Positions 35,904 through 45,875 are shown, counted from the first letter of the stretch. The stretch is 64,000 bases of DNA from Saccharicrinis fermentans DSM 9555 = JCM 21142 (GCF_000517085.1 NZ_KI912107.1:380425-444424); one strand, 5' to 3'. Translations and numbers: made by a program. Notes: generated by a model not told the origin, from the sequence alone.

Positions 35904-35996
35904 ATGAAACTATTTAAATATTTTTTAATTGTCAGCTTATTTACCTCTTGCATTGCAGTAAAGGATGGAGCAAAAGTCCTTTTGTTCAAAAAATAG
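35904..35996 (+). CDS. Possible 30-aa lipoprotein-like peptide
   Basis: The frame MKLFKYFLIVSLFTSC... looks like a lipoprotein signal with a lipobox (LFTSC) and ends after 30 residues. The first 40 bases, beginning exactly at the ATG, are identical to 52217-52256, where the same beginning is cut off by a retroelement relic. This suggests a small paralogous family. A longer frame from 35706 continues upstream, but its extra 66 residues are not convincing. No function can be given. Confidence 0.35.
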   Translation: MKLFKYFLIVSLFTSCIAVKDGAKVLLFKK

Positions 35997-36307
35997 ACGC
36001 TAAGTCAAGCAATACATAAATAAAATTATTGGTAGCGCCGTCATTGGTGTTGTCAGGGTTGGGCACTGTTTTTTTTAGGGATGAATGAAATATTAAAGTG
36101 GAAGTAGCGTAATTGTCAATCTGAATAGTAATTGAATAGTAATTTCTATTGGTGTAAGTTTTCGTTTAACCGTAAATTACCTATAGAATCAATTTTAATA
36201 CCCTATATTAAAAACTGTTATTCTCCATGTTATGGATTGGTTTATAAATCTTTGTTTAGACGTATCAAAAAAATAAAATATAAGCTCACCAAATATACTA
36301 TACACGT
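35997..36307. other. Intergenic, no feature recognised
   Basis: AT-rich spacer of about 310 bp ahead of the carbohydrate locus. It must contain the promoter for the hydrolase at 36308, but I cannot identify a good -7 box. Confidence 0.35.
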
Positions 36308-37744
36308 ATGGAACTACGGATTTATAATTTCAAGTGTTTGTCGTTTCTGGCAATTCTTTTTATGCTTACAGCTACGGGGCTTTCGCAAGAACAAGAGCAG
36401 AACTGGTTTATGCCCGATTTGTCGGGTGAGTTCAAGGAATGTGCTGAGGGTACATTTATGGAAATAGTGGATTCGATTCCGCTAAGAGGAACACAATACC
36501 GGATTCGTGTTCCTGAGAATTGGAATGGCACCTTGCTCAGTGATTTGGATTATTATAAGTCGGCCAATTCGCCCCGTAACCTGAAATTATTAAAAATGGG
36601 TTATGCGCTATCTGGAACCAAACGTCGTCCAGGGCGCATGATGGCTTACGACCCTGCTCATGAAATTCATGACATTATTTCGGTATTGGACATTTTTGAG
36701 GCACATTTTGGTGAGCCTGCACAAACCATTCAATTGGGCTGCTCAGGAGGTGGAACCATTACTATTGCCATGGCCGAAATTCATCCCGATAGAATAGATG
36801 GTGCAATTGCTTTGTGCGGAGCCACAAGTCCTTGGATGGCCAATACCCACTTGGATGCACTGTTTGTTCTAAAAGCGCTCTTGGCTCCCGAGCTTCCTAT
36901 TGTTGATATTCCTTTGCGAGGCGCAGAAACAGATAAAATCGCAGCAGCGTGGAAAAAAGCGATTGATGAAGCCCAGCAAACACCAGGGGGTAGAGCTCGG
37001 ATCGCTTTGGCTATCACAATTGGGCAATGGCCAGCATGGGGAGGGCCAGGCAAAGCACCTTCAGAAGCTCCTGATCTCAATAACACAAAAGAACTTCAGG
37101 AAAGTATGTACCAAAGTTTGATAAGACTTCTTCCTAGAAAAGGAACTTTTGGAACTACGATGATCGAATTGGCTGCACCGGGACAAATAAAAGGAAATAC
37201 AGGTGTTGATTACGACGCATTCTATAAAAATGGAAATGAATTGTACAAAAAAGCAGTAGAAACTTTATATGAAGAGGCTCAACTAAGTTCAGCAAACGAT
37301 CTGAATAAAGTAAATGATTTTCCGCGTTTAAAGGCCGATGCTTCTGCAAAACAATGGTGGAGTAAACCGGGCCGCACGCACGTTGGCGAACCTAAAGTTC
37401 CGTTTCTTAGAATGAGTACCACTGGTGATGGTTTGGTTTATCCGGCTATGGTTAAAGGGTACGAAGATTTGGTAAAAGAAAAGGGATACTCAGCCTTGTT
37501 AAGAACGGCCTATGTAAAAAGATGGGGGCATTGTACCTTTTCGGTGGGCGAATGGTTGGCTGCCATTGAAACCATGATGCAGCGACTTGAAACTGGAGAG
37601 TGGCCAAGTACAACCCCCGAGGATATGAATAAATTGGCTAAAAAACTCGATAAAAACTCAAAAGCAGCGTATTTCAACTATAAAACGGTGCAAAAATATA
37701 ACCGCACTTGGGTGCCTACTATTAATGACTTTGTTGCACAATAG
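36308..37744 (+). CDS. Secreted alpha/beta hydrolase
   Basis: The 478-residue protein has a signal peptide (about 1-26). It is an alpha/beta hydrolase with nucleophile Ser146 in QLGCSGGGT, a probable acid in STTGDGLV and a His in KRWGHCTFS near the C-terminus. A long helical insert (about 185-335) covers the active site, as in tannase-like or peptidase-like members. It probably cleaves an ester or amide in a glycan or plant-derived compound. It opens a run of five genes in the same direction (beta-helix protein, sialate O-acetylesterase, DUF1080, sulfatase), with the next gene 14 bp downstream. Confidence 0.8.
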   Translation: MELRIYNFKCLSFLAILFMLTATGLSQEQEQNWFMPDLSGEFKECAEGTFMEIVDSIPLRGTQYRIRVPENWNGTLLSDLDYYKSANSPRNLKLLKMGYALSGTKRRPGRMMAYDPAHEIHDIISVLDIFEAHFGEPAQTIQLGCSGGGTITIAMAEIHPDRIDGAIALCGATSPWMANTHLDALFVLKALLAPELPIVDIPLRGAETDKIAAAWKKAIDEAQQTPGGRARIALAITIGQWPAWGGPGKAPSEAPDLNNTKELQESMYQSLIRLLPRKGTFGTTMIELAAPGQIKGNTGVDYDAFYKNGNELYKKAVETLYEEAQLSSANDLNKVNDFPRLKADASAKQWWSKPGRTHVGEPKVPFLRMSTTGDGLVYPAMVKGYEDLVKEKGYSALLRTAYVKRWGHCTFSVGEWLAAIETMMQRLETGEWPSTTPEDMNKLAKKLDKNSKAAYFNYKTVQKYNRTWVPTINDFVAQ

Positions 37745-37758
37745 AAATACAGATAACG

Positions 37759-39410
37759 ATGAAAATATTTTACGCAAGACTATTATGTATCGCAATTGCC
37801 AATGTGTTACTTATCCAAGTAAAGGCAGAAACGCGAACAGCTGATGTAAATAACATTAGCCAAATTATTAATTGGATGAAGGATGGTATAACCACTAAAA
37901 TCATTTTTCCGGCCGGAACGTATAATTTTACCTCAACCATTAGCCTCGAGAATGATGACCTTATTTTGGAAGGTAGTGGAATGAATGAGACGATTATTCG
38001 CTTGGCAGCAAAAAAAAACACTCTTATTGATGCCAAAGGAAATAATGCGAGAATATGCAAGCTCACTCTGGATGGAGGTAAGAATCAAAAGGCTTGGGGT
38101 AATCCTATCTTTCGGTTTAACAAAAGTAAAGGGCACCATTTTGAAGAGGTGTTATTCACCAACTCTCTATGGATGGGAATTACTGGCATTAACGCTTATG
38201 CAACTGATGGTTTACATTTGATACATTGCGAATTCAGTAACATTGATTTAATGTGTTTGCAAATTTTTAATCGTAATACCAATAAGCGAGGTGGAGAAGT
38301 TATCACCTCAGTAGATAAAGTGGTAATTGATGGCTGTATTTTTCATGAGGGGTATGAAACAGGTGTTTCATCGGATAACGGAAACGATAGAGAAGATAGT
38401 GGTGATGGCACCGGCAGAAGATACACTGAAAGCACCAGCTTGAGCGGTACCGAAATTAAAAATTGTGTTTTTCATAAAAGCAAGCAATTTCATATTGCCA
38501 TGGTACAAAGCAAGAACGTGCTTATTCAAAACAATACCTTTTATGGCATGACAGATGATGCTGGTGGAGGGTGCCAGCCCATCCATATGGAGCAGTTTAC
38601 CCAAAATATTGAAATATACGATAACACGTTTTATATGGATAACACGGTGGAACAGGCATATATGTATATTCATATAAACGGTACCGAAGGTCATAAACGA
38701 GTTACACAGCAACGGCCGAGCAACACTTATGCTACATGGACTTACAATGTATATGGAGGCAATGAACGAAGAGCTTCAACTTCGTGCGCTAAAGAAGGAC
38801 ACATAAACAAAGATTGTAAACGCGATGTGCATGCTTATGGCCCTCGCAATATTTATATCGCAGGAAATACCTTTAATGAATCCACAATGGCATCACACTA
38901 CGTGAGTGTTAATGAGGGTGAAAATATTCAAATTGGGACCAAAAAAGACGGTACTGTTTCTTTAAATAAATTTATGGGAGTAAGTGCAGGAGTCGTAAAG
39001 ATTCATTTCGGTGGCAATGATGAGGGCACAGGCGATGTACTTATTAAAGCCGGGCAAAATATAACTGTCGATAATGTTGAAATTAAAGACGTAAACTTTG
39101 ATCTTCCTGCCATCAGATTAAAAAAACCGATTGTTATTGAAACTAAATCTGATGTATCGGTAAATGAAATACATAGGCAAGATGTATTATTTTATCCAAA
39201 TCCCGCATCAAATTTTATATACATTAATTCTAGTGAGCACGAATACTCAGTTTCTATTTTTGATATCACAGGAGCTGTTCGTATGAGCTCTGTAAAAAAA
39301 AAGCTTCGGATGATAAAGTTGGTGTAAGTAGCCTAAAACGTGGTGTATATCAATTAGTGTATCAATCAAAAACAGGTGATGTTCGCACTGAAAAATTAAT
39401 GATAAAATAA
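37759..39410 (+). pseudogene. Beta-helix protein with frameshifted T9SS sorting tail
   Basis: The uninterrupted frame ends at 39327 after 522 residues: signal peptide, then a right-handed parallel beta-helix of pectate-lyase type (about 30-420; IIFPAGTYNFTSTISLENDD, VLIQNNTFYGMTDDAGGG). A T9SS type A tail begins at DVLFYPNPASNFIYINS but breaks inside a run of nine A at 39294-39302. One more A, or a -1 slip at the in-phase A AAA AAG, restores the tail (ASDDKVGVSSLKRGVYQLVY) to a stop at 39408-39410. The gene may be phase-variable, frameshifted by program, or recently broken. It may be a polysaccharide lyase; no catalytic residues can be assigned. Confidence 0.75.
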
Positions 39411-39419
39411 AAGAGTAAG

Positions 39420-40991
39420 ATGTTACAGAACAGATTAAAATATAGTTTGCTTTTACTCTTCTGTGTTAGTGTTTTTGCACTTAAAGCCGAAGTAAAAGTG
39501 GCCAATATCTTTGGCAGTAAAATGGTGCTGCAGCGCAATCAAGCGAACCCTGTTTGGGGTACAGCAAAAAAAACAGAGTTGGTAACTGTAAGTATTAACG
39601 GACAAAAACATACGGCAATAACAGATAAAGAGGGCAAGTGGAAAATTAAGCTCGACCCAATGGAAGCAGGCGGTCCTTTTACGATGATTGTAGAAGGAAA
39701 AAATAAAATCGTATTTAACGATATATTAATTGGTGAAGTGTGGATTTGTACCGGGCAGTCAAACATGCAGTGGAGCGTAGAAAACTCAAATCATTCAGAT
39801 TTGGAGTTGCTTGCTGCAAATTATCCTGAAATAAGATTATTTACCATTCCTCTGGTTGCCGGTTCAGAGCCACAAACAGATATTAAAGACACTACATGGA
39901 GTGAATGTAACGTTGAAACGCTTGCTAAATTCTCTGCGGCTGGTTATTTCTTTGGACGAAAATTGCATCAAATATTAGGTGTTCCTGTCGGGCTAATAAA
40001 TGCTTCGTGGGGCGCTTCTTCTTTAGCTTCATGGATTCCGCGTGATGCTATTGAAGAAAATTATAATCATCCTGAATTCCTTGAAGATTGGGATTGGCGA
40101 ATTACTCAATTTACAGATAAAATGCTGGCAGATTATACCAAAGAATATGAAGCATGGGAAGCCGCAGGAAAACCAGGTAAAAAAATGCGCCCACCGCGCG
40201 ATATTAGAATTGGGCAAAACAGGCCGGCAAATGCTTATAATGGTGTTATAAACCCAGTAATAGGTTACGGTATAAAAGGTGCTATATGGTGCCAAGGCGA
40301 AAGTAACTTAGGCAGAGGCGACCAGTATAGCGACTTATTTCCTATTATGATAAACTCGTGGCGTGAGCGCTGGCAACAGTGCGATTTCTCTTTTTACTGG
40401 ATTCAAATTGCCAGTATGAAAGAACCGGATGTTGAACCAACATCAAGTTCATGGGCCGAACTGCGCGAAGCCATGTCAAAAACACTTTTTCTACCTAATA
40501 CAGGCGAAGTAATTTCGATGGATGTGGGTGAAGGAAACAATATTCATTACCGCAACAAACAAGAAATGGGTAGCCGTTTGGCGCGTTTAGCGCTGGATGA
40601 AACTTACGGATATGACATTGAAGGCAAAAGTCCTCGCTATAAATCCATGGAAATAAAGGATGATAAAATCATTATTACTTTTAATCATATTGATAAAGGA
40701 TTGTATGCATACAATGCAAATACGATTAAAGGATTTGCTATTGCCGCTGCCGATCAAAAATTTGTTTGGGCAGAAGCTAAAATTATAGCTGCAAATAAAG
40801 TAGAGGTATTTGCTAATGAAATCGAAAATCCCGTAGCCGTTCGTTATGCTTGGTCAAATATGCCCAATGCAAATTTGTATGATCGCAATAGTTTGCCGGT
40901 AGCTTGTTTTAGAACGGATCAGTGGCCCATTGCATCGGAAGGAAATATAAAAGCGCAATATCGCTACAAATATGATCATTCAAAAAAATAG
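39420..40991 (+). CDS. Sialate O-acetylesterase-type SGNH esterase
   Basis: The 523-residue protein has a signal peptide (cut after LKA), a short beta-sandwich (about 25-105) and a split SASA domain: GEVWICTGQSNMQWSVENS with catalytic Ser114, INASWGASSLASWIP, and GAIWCQGESNLGRGDQY. The family removes O-acetyl groups from sialic acid and other sugars. Here it probably deacetylates an acetylated polysaccharide before other enzymes act. It lies between the beta-helix gene (10 bp before) and the damaged DUF1080 gene (8 bp after), so an operon is likely. Confidence 0.9.
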   Translation: MLQNRLKYSLLLLFCVSVFALKAEVKVANIFGSKMVLQRNQANPVWGTAKKTELVTVSINGQKHTAITDKEGKWKIKLDPMEAGGPFTMIVEGKNKIVFNDILIGEVWICTGQSNMQWSVENSNHSDLELLAANYPEIRLFTIPLVAGSEPQTDIKDTTWSECNVETLAKFSAAGYFFGRKLHQILGVPVGLINASWGASSLASWIPRDAIEENYNHPEFLEDWDWRITQFTDKMLADYTKEYEAWEAAGKPGKKMRPPRDIRIGQNRPANAYNGVINPVIGYGIKGAIWCQGESNLGRGDQYSDLFPIMINSWRERWQQCDFSFYWIQIASMKEPDVEPTSSSWAELREAMSKTLFLPNTGEVISMDVGEGNNIHYRNKQEMGSRLARLALDETYGYDIEGKSPRYKSMEIKDDKIIITFNHIDKGLYAYNANTIKGFAIAAADQKFVWAEAKIIAANKVEVFANEIENPVAVRYAWSNMPNANLYDRNSLPVACFRTDQWPIASEGNIKAQYRYKYDHSKK

Positions 40992-40998
40992 AAATAAG

Positions 40999-41356
40999 AT
41001 GAGGATAGTCCAGACATTGCTTGCCCTTATTATACTTTTTGCTTGTACTAATTGTCAACAAGCCGCAAAGCAAAAATCAGATAACGAAGGTTGGCAGGTA
41101 CTTTTTAATGGAAAAAATTTAGATGGATGGGTGGTAAAACTAAATCATCATGAGTTAGGAGATAGTTATGCCAACACCTTTAGAGTGGTAGAGGGTGTTA
41201 TTCAAGTAAACTATGATGGTTACGAAGCGTTCGACGAGCGTTTCGGCTATTTGGATTGAAGGAAAAGAAATTACAGCTGGATATATCGGGCTTCAGGCCG
41301 AAGGACAAGGGGTTGATTTTGAGAATATAAGGATTAGGGATTTAGAATCTAAATAA
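40999..41356 (+). pseudogene. DUF1080 (3-keto-disaccharide hydrolase) gene with internal deletion
   Basis: The frame starting at ATG 40999 gives a lipoprotein signal (IILFACTNC) and the DUF1080 beginning (EGWQVLFNGKNLDGWVVKL, then VIQVNYDGYEAFDERFGYLD), stopping at 41259. The family's C-terminus (ITAGYIGLQAEGQGVDFENI) follows at once in another frame, ending at 41356. The middle hundred or so residues are missing, so the gene carries an internal deletion that also broke the frame. Intact members are beta-jelly-roll enzymes or binding proteins for sugars. Confidence 0.8.
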
Positions 41357-41416
41357 GACAATATACAAGGATGTTTTAAAGTTAATACAAAGTATATTTT
41401 ATATAAATCAATTATT

Positions 41417-43222
41417 ATGAATATGAAGTATTTGTATCTGGTAGCAATATGCTTAATTGGAGCTATGCTTGCGGTACAAGCAGCAGACAAACCAAATGTA
41501 ATCCTCATTATCACTGATGACCAAGGGTATGGCGATGTGGCGGCAAACGGAAATAAGATTGTTAAAACGCCTCAAATGGATAAACTCCATGATGAGGGAG
41601 TTCGTTTAACCAATTTTCATGCGGGTACCACTTGTGCTCCAAGTCGTTCGGGACTTATGACCGGTGCCGAAGGAAACCGTGCGGGAGTGTGGCATACCAT
41701 TGGTGGTTGTAGTATTATGCGCGAACATTTTACTATTATGCCACAGGTGTTTAAACAGAATGGTTATTCCACAGCCATGTATGGCAAATGGCACTTGGGT
41801 GATGCATATCCTTATCGTCCGGAAGATCGCGGTTTTGACGAAACAGTGGCTCACGGGGCCGGTGGCGTTGGACAAACACCTGATTATTGGAACAACGATT
41901 ATTTTGACGATACCTATTGGCACAACGGAACACCTCAAAAATATAAGGGGTATTGTACCGATGTGTTTTTTTCAGAAGCCATAAACTTTATCGAAACAAA
42001 AAGAGACGAGCCATTCTTTGTTTATATTTCACCAAATGCGCCCCATGGACCATATAATGTTCCTGAGAAATATTACAATATGTATAAAAATGAGGAGCTT
42101 CTAAACGAAACACAGAAAGCTTATTATGGGATGATTACCAATATTGATGATAATATAGGTAAGCTAGAGCAAAAGTTAGATAAGTTGGGCATTAAAGATA
42201 ATACCATCGTTATTTTCACCACAGATAATGGTGCGGCATATCATACCATAAAAGATGGCAAGAGCAAGTATAAGTACAATGCAGGCATGAATGGTTACAA
42301 AGGCTCTGCATTTGAAGGCGGCCATCGTGTACCCTTTTTTATTCGCTGGAAAGACGGAAATATTAGGGGTGGGCGCGATGTGAACCAACTTGCGATGAAC
42401 TTTGATATTTTACCAACACTCGTGAGCTTATGCGGGTTAAACAATCATCCGGATACAGGCCGCGATGGTCGAGATCTTACCCCTTTAATGCGGCAAGAAG
42501 TAAAAGATTGGCCACATCGTTATTGTGTGGTGGATAATAATCGCATTCAACAACCTGAAAAATGGAGACAGAGTGCCGTTATGGACGACAACTGGCGTTT
42601 AATAAATGGAAAGAAGCTTTATGACTTAAGAAAAGACCCGGGTCAGGAAACCGATATTGCTAAAAAGTATCCTGAAAAAGTGCAAGAAATGCGAGCAGTT
42701 TATGAAAAATGGTGGACTTATACTTCGCGCGAATTTGGCCGTTACGAAGCCTATAAAATCGGAGCGCCTCATATCGAAGAAACTTGCATTACCGCACACG
42801 ACTTGCATACCTTTGCCCCGGTAACCTGGGATCAATCATACATCCGCGATCCATATAGTAGTAAAAAACCATCGTTGGGAACAGGTTATTGGATGATTGA
42901 CGTACAGCAAGAAGGTGAATATGAAATTGAACTGAGACGATGGCCCAAAGAATCCGCTTTAGGATTTAGCGATACCATACCTCAATTAAATACAAAAAAG
43001 CCCTGGTTGGAAACAAAGCCTGCCGGGATTAAGGTTGACATTAAAAGTGCGATGCTTGATATTGAAGGGATTCACATGGAGCAGAATGTAGATGTAAATA
43101 ACAACAAGGTAAGTTTCAAAGCCTACCTGTGCGAAGGTCGTCAGCATTTAGAGGCCAATTTCATCGGGAAAGAGGATAAGAAATTCTCTGCATTTTATGT
43201 GTATATCAAAAAAGTGAAATAA
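41417..43222 (+). CDS. Secreted arylsulfatase (formylglycine type)
   Basis: The 601-residue protein has a signal peptide (cut after VQA) and the sulfatase core: metal-binding ITDDQGYGD at 32-40, CAPSR at 73-77 in which Cys73 is converted to formylglycine by a maturase, GKWHLGD, FTTDNGAAYH, and GSAFEGGHRVPFFIRW. A C-terminal beta domain of about 120 residues follows. It should remove sulfate from a glycan in the periplasm or outside. Activity requires an anaerobic sulfatase-maturating enzyme, which is not in this window. It closes the run of polysaccharide genes. Confidence 0.95.
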   Translation: MNMKYLYLVAICLIGAMLAVQAADKPNVILIITDDQGYGDVAANGNKIVKTPQMDKLHDEGVRLTNFHAGTTCAPSRSGLMTGAEGNRAGVWHTIGGCSIMREHFTIMPQVFKQNGYSTAMYGKWHLGDAYPYRPEDRGFDETVAHGAGGVGQTPDYWNNDYFDDTYWHNGTPQKYKGYCTDVFFSEAINFIETKRDEPFFVYISPNAPHGPYNVPEKYYNMYKNEELLNETQKAYYGMITNIDDNIGKLEQKLDKLGIKDNTIVIFTTDNGAAYHTIKDGKSKYKYNAGMNGYKGSAFEGGHRVPFFIRWKDGNIRGGRDVNQLAMNFDILPTLVSLCGLNNHPDTGRDGRDLTPLMRQEVKDWPHRYCVVDNNRIQQPEKWRQSAVMDDNWRLINGKKLYDLRKDPGQETDIAKKYPEKVQEMRAVYEKWWTYTSREFGRYEAYKIGAPHIEETCITAHDLHTFAPVTWDQSYIRDPYSSKKPSLGTGYWMIDVQQEGEYEIELRRWPKESALGFSDTIPQLNTKKPWLETKPAGIKVDIKSAMLDIEGIHMEQNVDVNNNKVSFKAYLCEGRQHLEANFIGKEDKKFSAFYVYIKKVK

Positions 43223-43667
43223 AAATCCCTTTATTTGTTTTATATTTTGCCCAATCGAATAAGCTTAAACAAAGGCTTATGGTTGATGAGTCTAGCAGAA
43301 TTTTTTTGACTTTATACGGAATTTTGCGTGTCTGAAATTCGTCTGTTGTCCTAATTGCGAGAAAAGCTTAAAATAGTAATCTTTAAAAAGTTGCCAGTCT
43401 CGATTCTTGTTTTGATAGCTAATTGTAGACTTTGAGGGTGCTTTTTGTATCCCTAAGTGATTTAAATTGCCTGTATTTGTTTTTAAAATTAGGCTGTAAT
43501 AATTGAATTTATTTTATAGTTTAGTAGGCGTTTGAATGGTAATACACCGGAGATTTTTGTTAAAGTATTAGCTTATGAAACTGGCATGTCCATGGCAAAT
43601 AATTGGGTACTCAGTATTGTGATTGTAATTTGCGCTGGTTATCAAGGTTTCACTAATTTTGAAACGG
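43223..43667. other. Intergenic, no feature recognised
   Basis: About 440 bp between the sulfatase and a beta-propeller lipoprotein. A short frame (43532-43717) overlaps the start of the next gene and is not credible. No convincing terminator is visible. Confidence 0.4.
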
Positions 43668-44675
43668 ATGAAAAATATTTTATACATAGTTATATTACTA
43701 TTATTTATTCAATGTAAATCAGATTCCAAAGACAAATTATTAGTGCCTAAGCAAGAGAATAAGTTTGTTTGGATTTATAAACCTGCCGGAGATTATTTTT
43801 TTGGTCCCGATACCGAATTTCTAAAAGAAGGGCAATGGTATGATGAGTGGGTGCCCAACGACCATACCTTTGTTAAGGGAGAAGACGGGAAGTGGCATAT
43901 ATTTGGGATAACACATCCTTTGGTAATGTCAGATCCTTTAAGCAAAGGAATTCATGATGGAGAATACGCATCTTTTCATGCTATTTCATCAAAAAACAGC
44001 TTTAAAGAAAGTGTTGAAGAATATCACTATAAGGACTTGCCAAAGATATTGTCTCCTCAGGAACGTCCCGGAGAAATATTGGCCAATCATGCGCCTTACA
44101 TCATTAAAAATGATGGATTTTTTCAAATGGTATATGGACATAGTCCTATTCGTTTAGCTGTAAGTTCTGATTTAATGAACTGGAAACCAAAAGGCAATTT
44201 GTTTTCATTGGAAGATGGAAAAGGAGATGAAAAGAAATTGTTTGGTGATGCCAGAGATCCTAATTTGTTATATCATGAAGGGACTTATTATATAGTATAT
44301 TGCTCAACAAAAAGTGTTCGTATGAGAATATCAAAGAATCTGAAAGCATGGAGTGAGGAGAAGATTATTCTTAGAACAGAATCGTACGATCCTGAATCAC
44401 CGTCTTTAATATTCTATAATAATACTTTTTACTTATTTGTATGTTCCTGGGATGGTATCTGGGATCAAAAAGAAATTGTTGGGGCATACCAGCATAAAAC
44501 TTATGTATTGCAATCTGATGATATTCTGGATTTTGGTAAAGACCATGAAAAAGAAGTGACAGTGTTAAATGCACATGCTCCGGAAATCTTTCAGGATGAA
44601 GAAGGGCAATGGTATATTTCAAGTGTAGAATGGCCCAATAGAGGAGTTAGTGTTGATAAACTTTGGTGGGAGTAA
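43668..44675 (+). CDS. Beta-propeller glycosidase-like lipoprotein
   Basis: From ATG 43668 (TTG 43659 is less likely) the protein has 335 residues. It starts with a lipoprotein signal (LLLFIQC, lipid-modified Cys). The body shows five-bladed propeller blades: NDHTFVKGEDGKWHIFGITH, ANHAPYIIKNDGFFQMVYGH, GDARDPNLLYHEGTYYIVYC, DPESPSLIFYNNTFYLFVCS and AHAPEIFQDEEGQWYISSVE. This is the GH43/GH32-type fold, and blade-start Asp residues (GDARDPN) could be catalytic. A small lipoprotein fragment gene follows after 21 bp. Confidence 0.75.
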   Translation: MKNILYIVILLLFIQCKSDSKDKLLVPKQENKFVWIYKPAGDYFFGPDTEFLKEGQWYDEWVPNDHTFVKGEDGKWHIFGITHPLVMSDPLSKGIHDGEYASFHAISSKNSFKESVEEYHYKDLPKILSPQERPGEILANHAPYIIKNDGFFQMVYGHSPIRLAVSSDLMNWKPKGNLFSLEDGKGDEKKLFGDARDPNLLYHEGTYYIVYCSTKSVRMRISKNLKAWSEEKIILRTESYDPESPSLIFYNNTFYLFVCSWDGIWDQKEIVGAYQHKTYVLQSDDILDFGKDHEKEVTVLNAHAPEIFQDEEGQWYISSVEWPNRGVSVDKLWWE

Positions 44676-44696
44676 TTAATAATTAGAATTCATTTT

Positions 44697-45209
44697 ATGC
44701 TAAAAATCAGTAAGGTATCAGTGCTTATTTTTTCTCTTGTTTTGTCGGTTTCTTGCTCAAAAGAGATACTCAAAGGTACCTACTGTTACGATTTAAATTT
44801 CCTGAAGCAATATCAGGAAGTTGTGGTGCTTTCTGAAAATAATGAGAAGAGCCAACTTATTGTTTTGTCCAAACTGCAAGGAAGGGTAACTACAAGTACA
44901 GCAAAAGGACTTGAAGGTAATAGTTATGGCTGGATGCATTATGATTTAATTGCTTCGGGTAAGTTTGAAGAGCATTATAATCCTTTGGGGGGTGAAGATC
45001 GTTTTGGGATTGAACCCGAAGGAGGACAGTTTTCTATATTTTTTAAGAAAGGAACTGATTTTACTTTTGAGAACTTGTATACACCAAAGGAAATAGATAC
45101 TGAACCATTTCATATTGTTAATCAATCAAAACAGGAAATTTCGTTTAATAAGAAAATGAATCTGGTAAATTATCAAGGGTTTCAATTTGATATCGAAAAT
45201 CAAGCTTAG
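44697..45209 (+). CDS. DUF6786-like lipoprotein, truncated
   Basis: The 170-residue protein has a lipobox (LVLSVSC) and the N-terminal half of a DUF6786-like family: YNPLGGEDRFGIEPEGGQFS and FENLYTPKEIDTEPFHIVNQ. As I recall, members are about 400 residues, so the gene is cut after FQFDIENQ, where the family continues. The remainder is not found downstream; the HxlR gene begins convergently at 45246. Family function is unknown, but members often accompany glycan-degrading enzymes. It may be an inactive remnant. Confidence 0.55.
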   Translation: MLKISKVSVLIFSLVLSVSCSKEILKGTYCYDLNFLKQYQEVVVLSENNEKSQLIVLSKLQGRVTTSTAKGLEGNSYGWMHYDLIASGKFEEHYNPLGGEDRFGIEPEGGQFSIFFKKGTDFTFENLYTPKEIDTEPFHIVNQSKQEISFNKKMNLVNYQGFQFDIENQA

Positions 45210-45245
45210 TCTGATCTTCCTAATGCAAATAAGTAGCTGGGGAAC

Positions 45246-45638
45246 CTATTTTTCTTTATCCATTTCAATAAACTCACCTTTTTCATAAGCCGCTGTAATT
45301 CCCCATTCGGTAATTATTTCGAGTAAGGGTTTTAAGGTCTCACCAAACTTAGTTAACGAATAAACCACTTTTAAAGGTGGTTTTTTTGTATATACCTTTC
45401 TGTCCACAATATCATCCGCTTCCAGCTGTTTTAGCTGTAAACTCAATGTGCGTTCAGTAACCGTAGGTATTTCTTTTCTAAGTTCATTATAACGTTTTTC
45501 TCCCCCTGTCAGATGCGCCAAAATTACACTCTTCCATTTACCACCAATTAATTCCATGGCTGCACTTGTTGGACACGGAAACAGTTTGTCGTGAATTTTT
45601 ATCATCGGCTTTTTCACAAGTAACTCTTCTCTATTCAT
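45246..45638 (-). CDS. HxlR-family transcriptional regulator
   Basis: Starting at ATG 45638 the protein has 130 residues, a single winged helix of the HxlR type: CPTSAAMELIGGKWKSVILA with the N-terminal Cys, then LRKEIPTVTERTLSLQLKQL and the wing VVYSLTKFGETLKPLLEIIT. HxlR proteins respond to aldehydes, quinones or oxidants, often through that Cys. It is divergent from the ABM/propeller/MBL fusion gene, whose promoter lies about 190 bp away, and is the likely regulator of that gene. Confidence 0.9.
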   Translation of the reverse strand: MNREELLVKKPMIKIHDKLFPCPTSAAMELIGGKWKSVILAHLTGGEKRYNELRKEIPTVTERTLSLQLKQLEADDIVDRKVYTKKPPLKVVYSLTKFGETLKPLLEIITEWGITAAYEKGEFIEMDKEK

Positions 45639-45806
45639 TTGTTTTCTTTTTGAGATAATAAAACTCGTATTGCAAATATAATACAATAAAAAATAATGTA
45701 AATATAAAAAATATAGTAAAAATATAAATAGGCATAAGTGTTTGATTGTTAGTTTGTAGGTGGGGGTTTGTAATGATGTAATATATACTATACTTTATGA
45801 CCGTTA

Positions 45807-45837
45807 TTGTGCACTATATCAACTATACATACTTTTG
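45807..45837 (+). promoter_or_regulatory. Promoter of the ABM-propeller-MBL fusion gene
   Basis: TACTTTTG at 45830-45837 is a perfect -7 box, and TTG at 45807-45809 is 20 nt upstream, the ideal Bacteroidota spacing. It lies 38 bp before the start codon and within the divergent region shared with the HxlR gene. Confidence 0.7.
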
Positions 45838-45875
45838 TCACTATAATTTTGATAGTATTAATAAAATCTACAAAA

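Noticed and set aside
36132-36467. Plus-strand frame overlapping the start of the hydrolase at 36308
   Set aside because: It overlaps the signal peptide and first domain of a clear alpha/beta hydrolase in another frame and resembles no protein.
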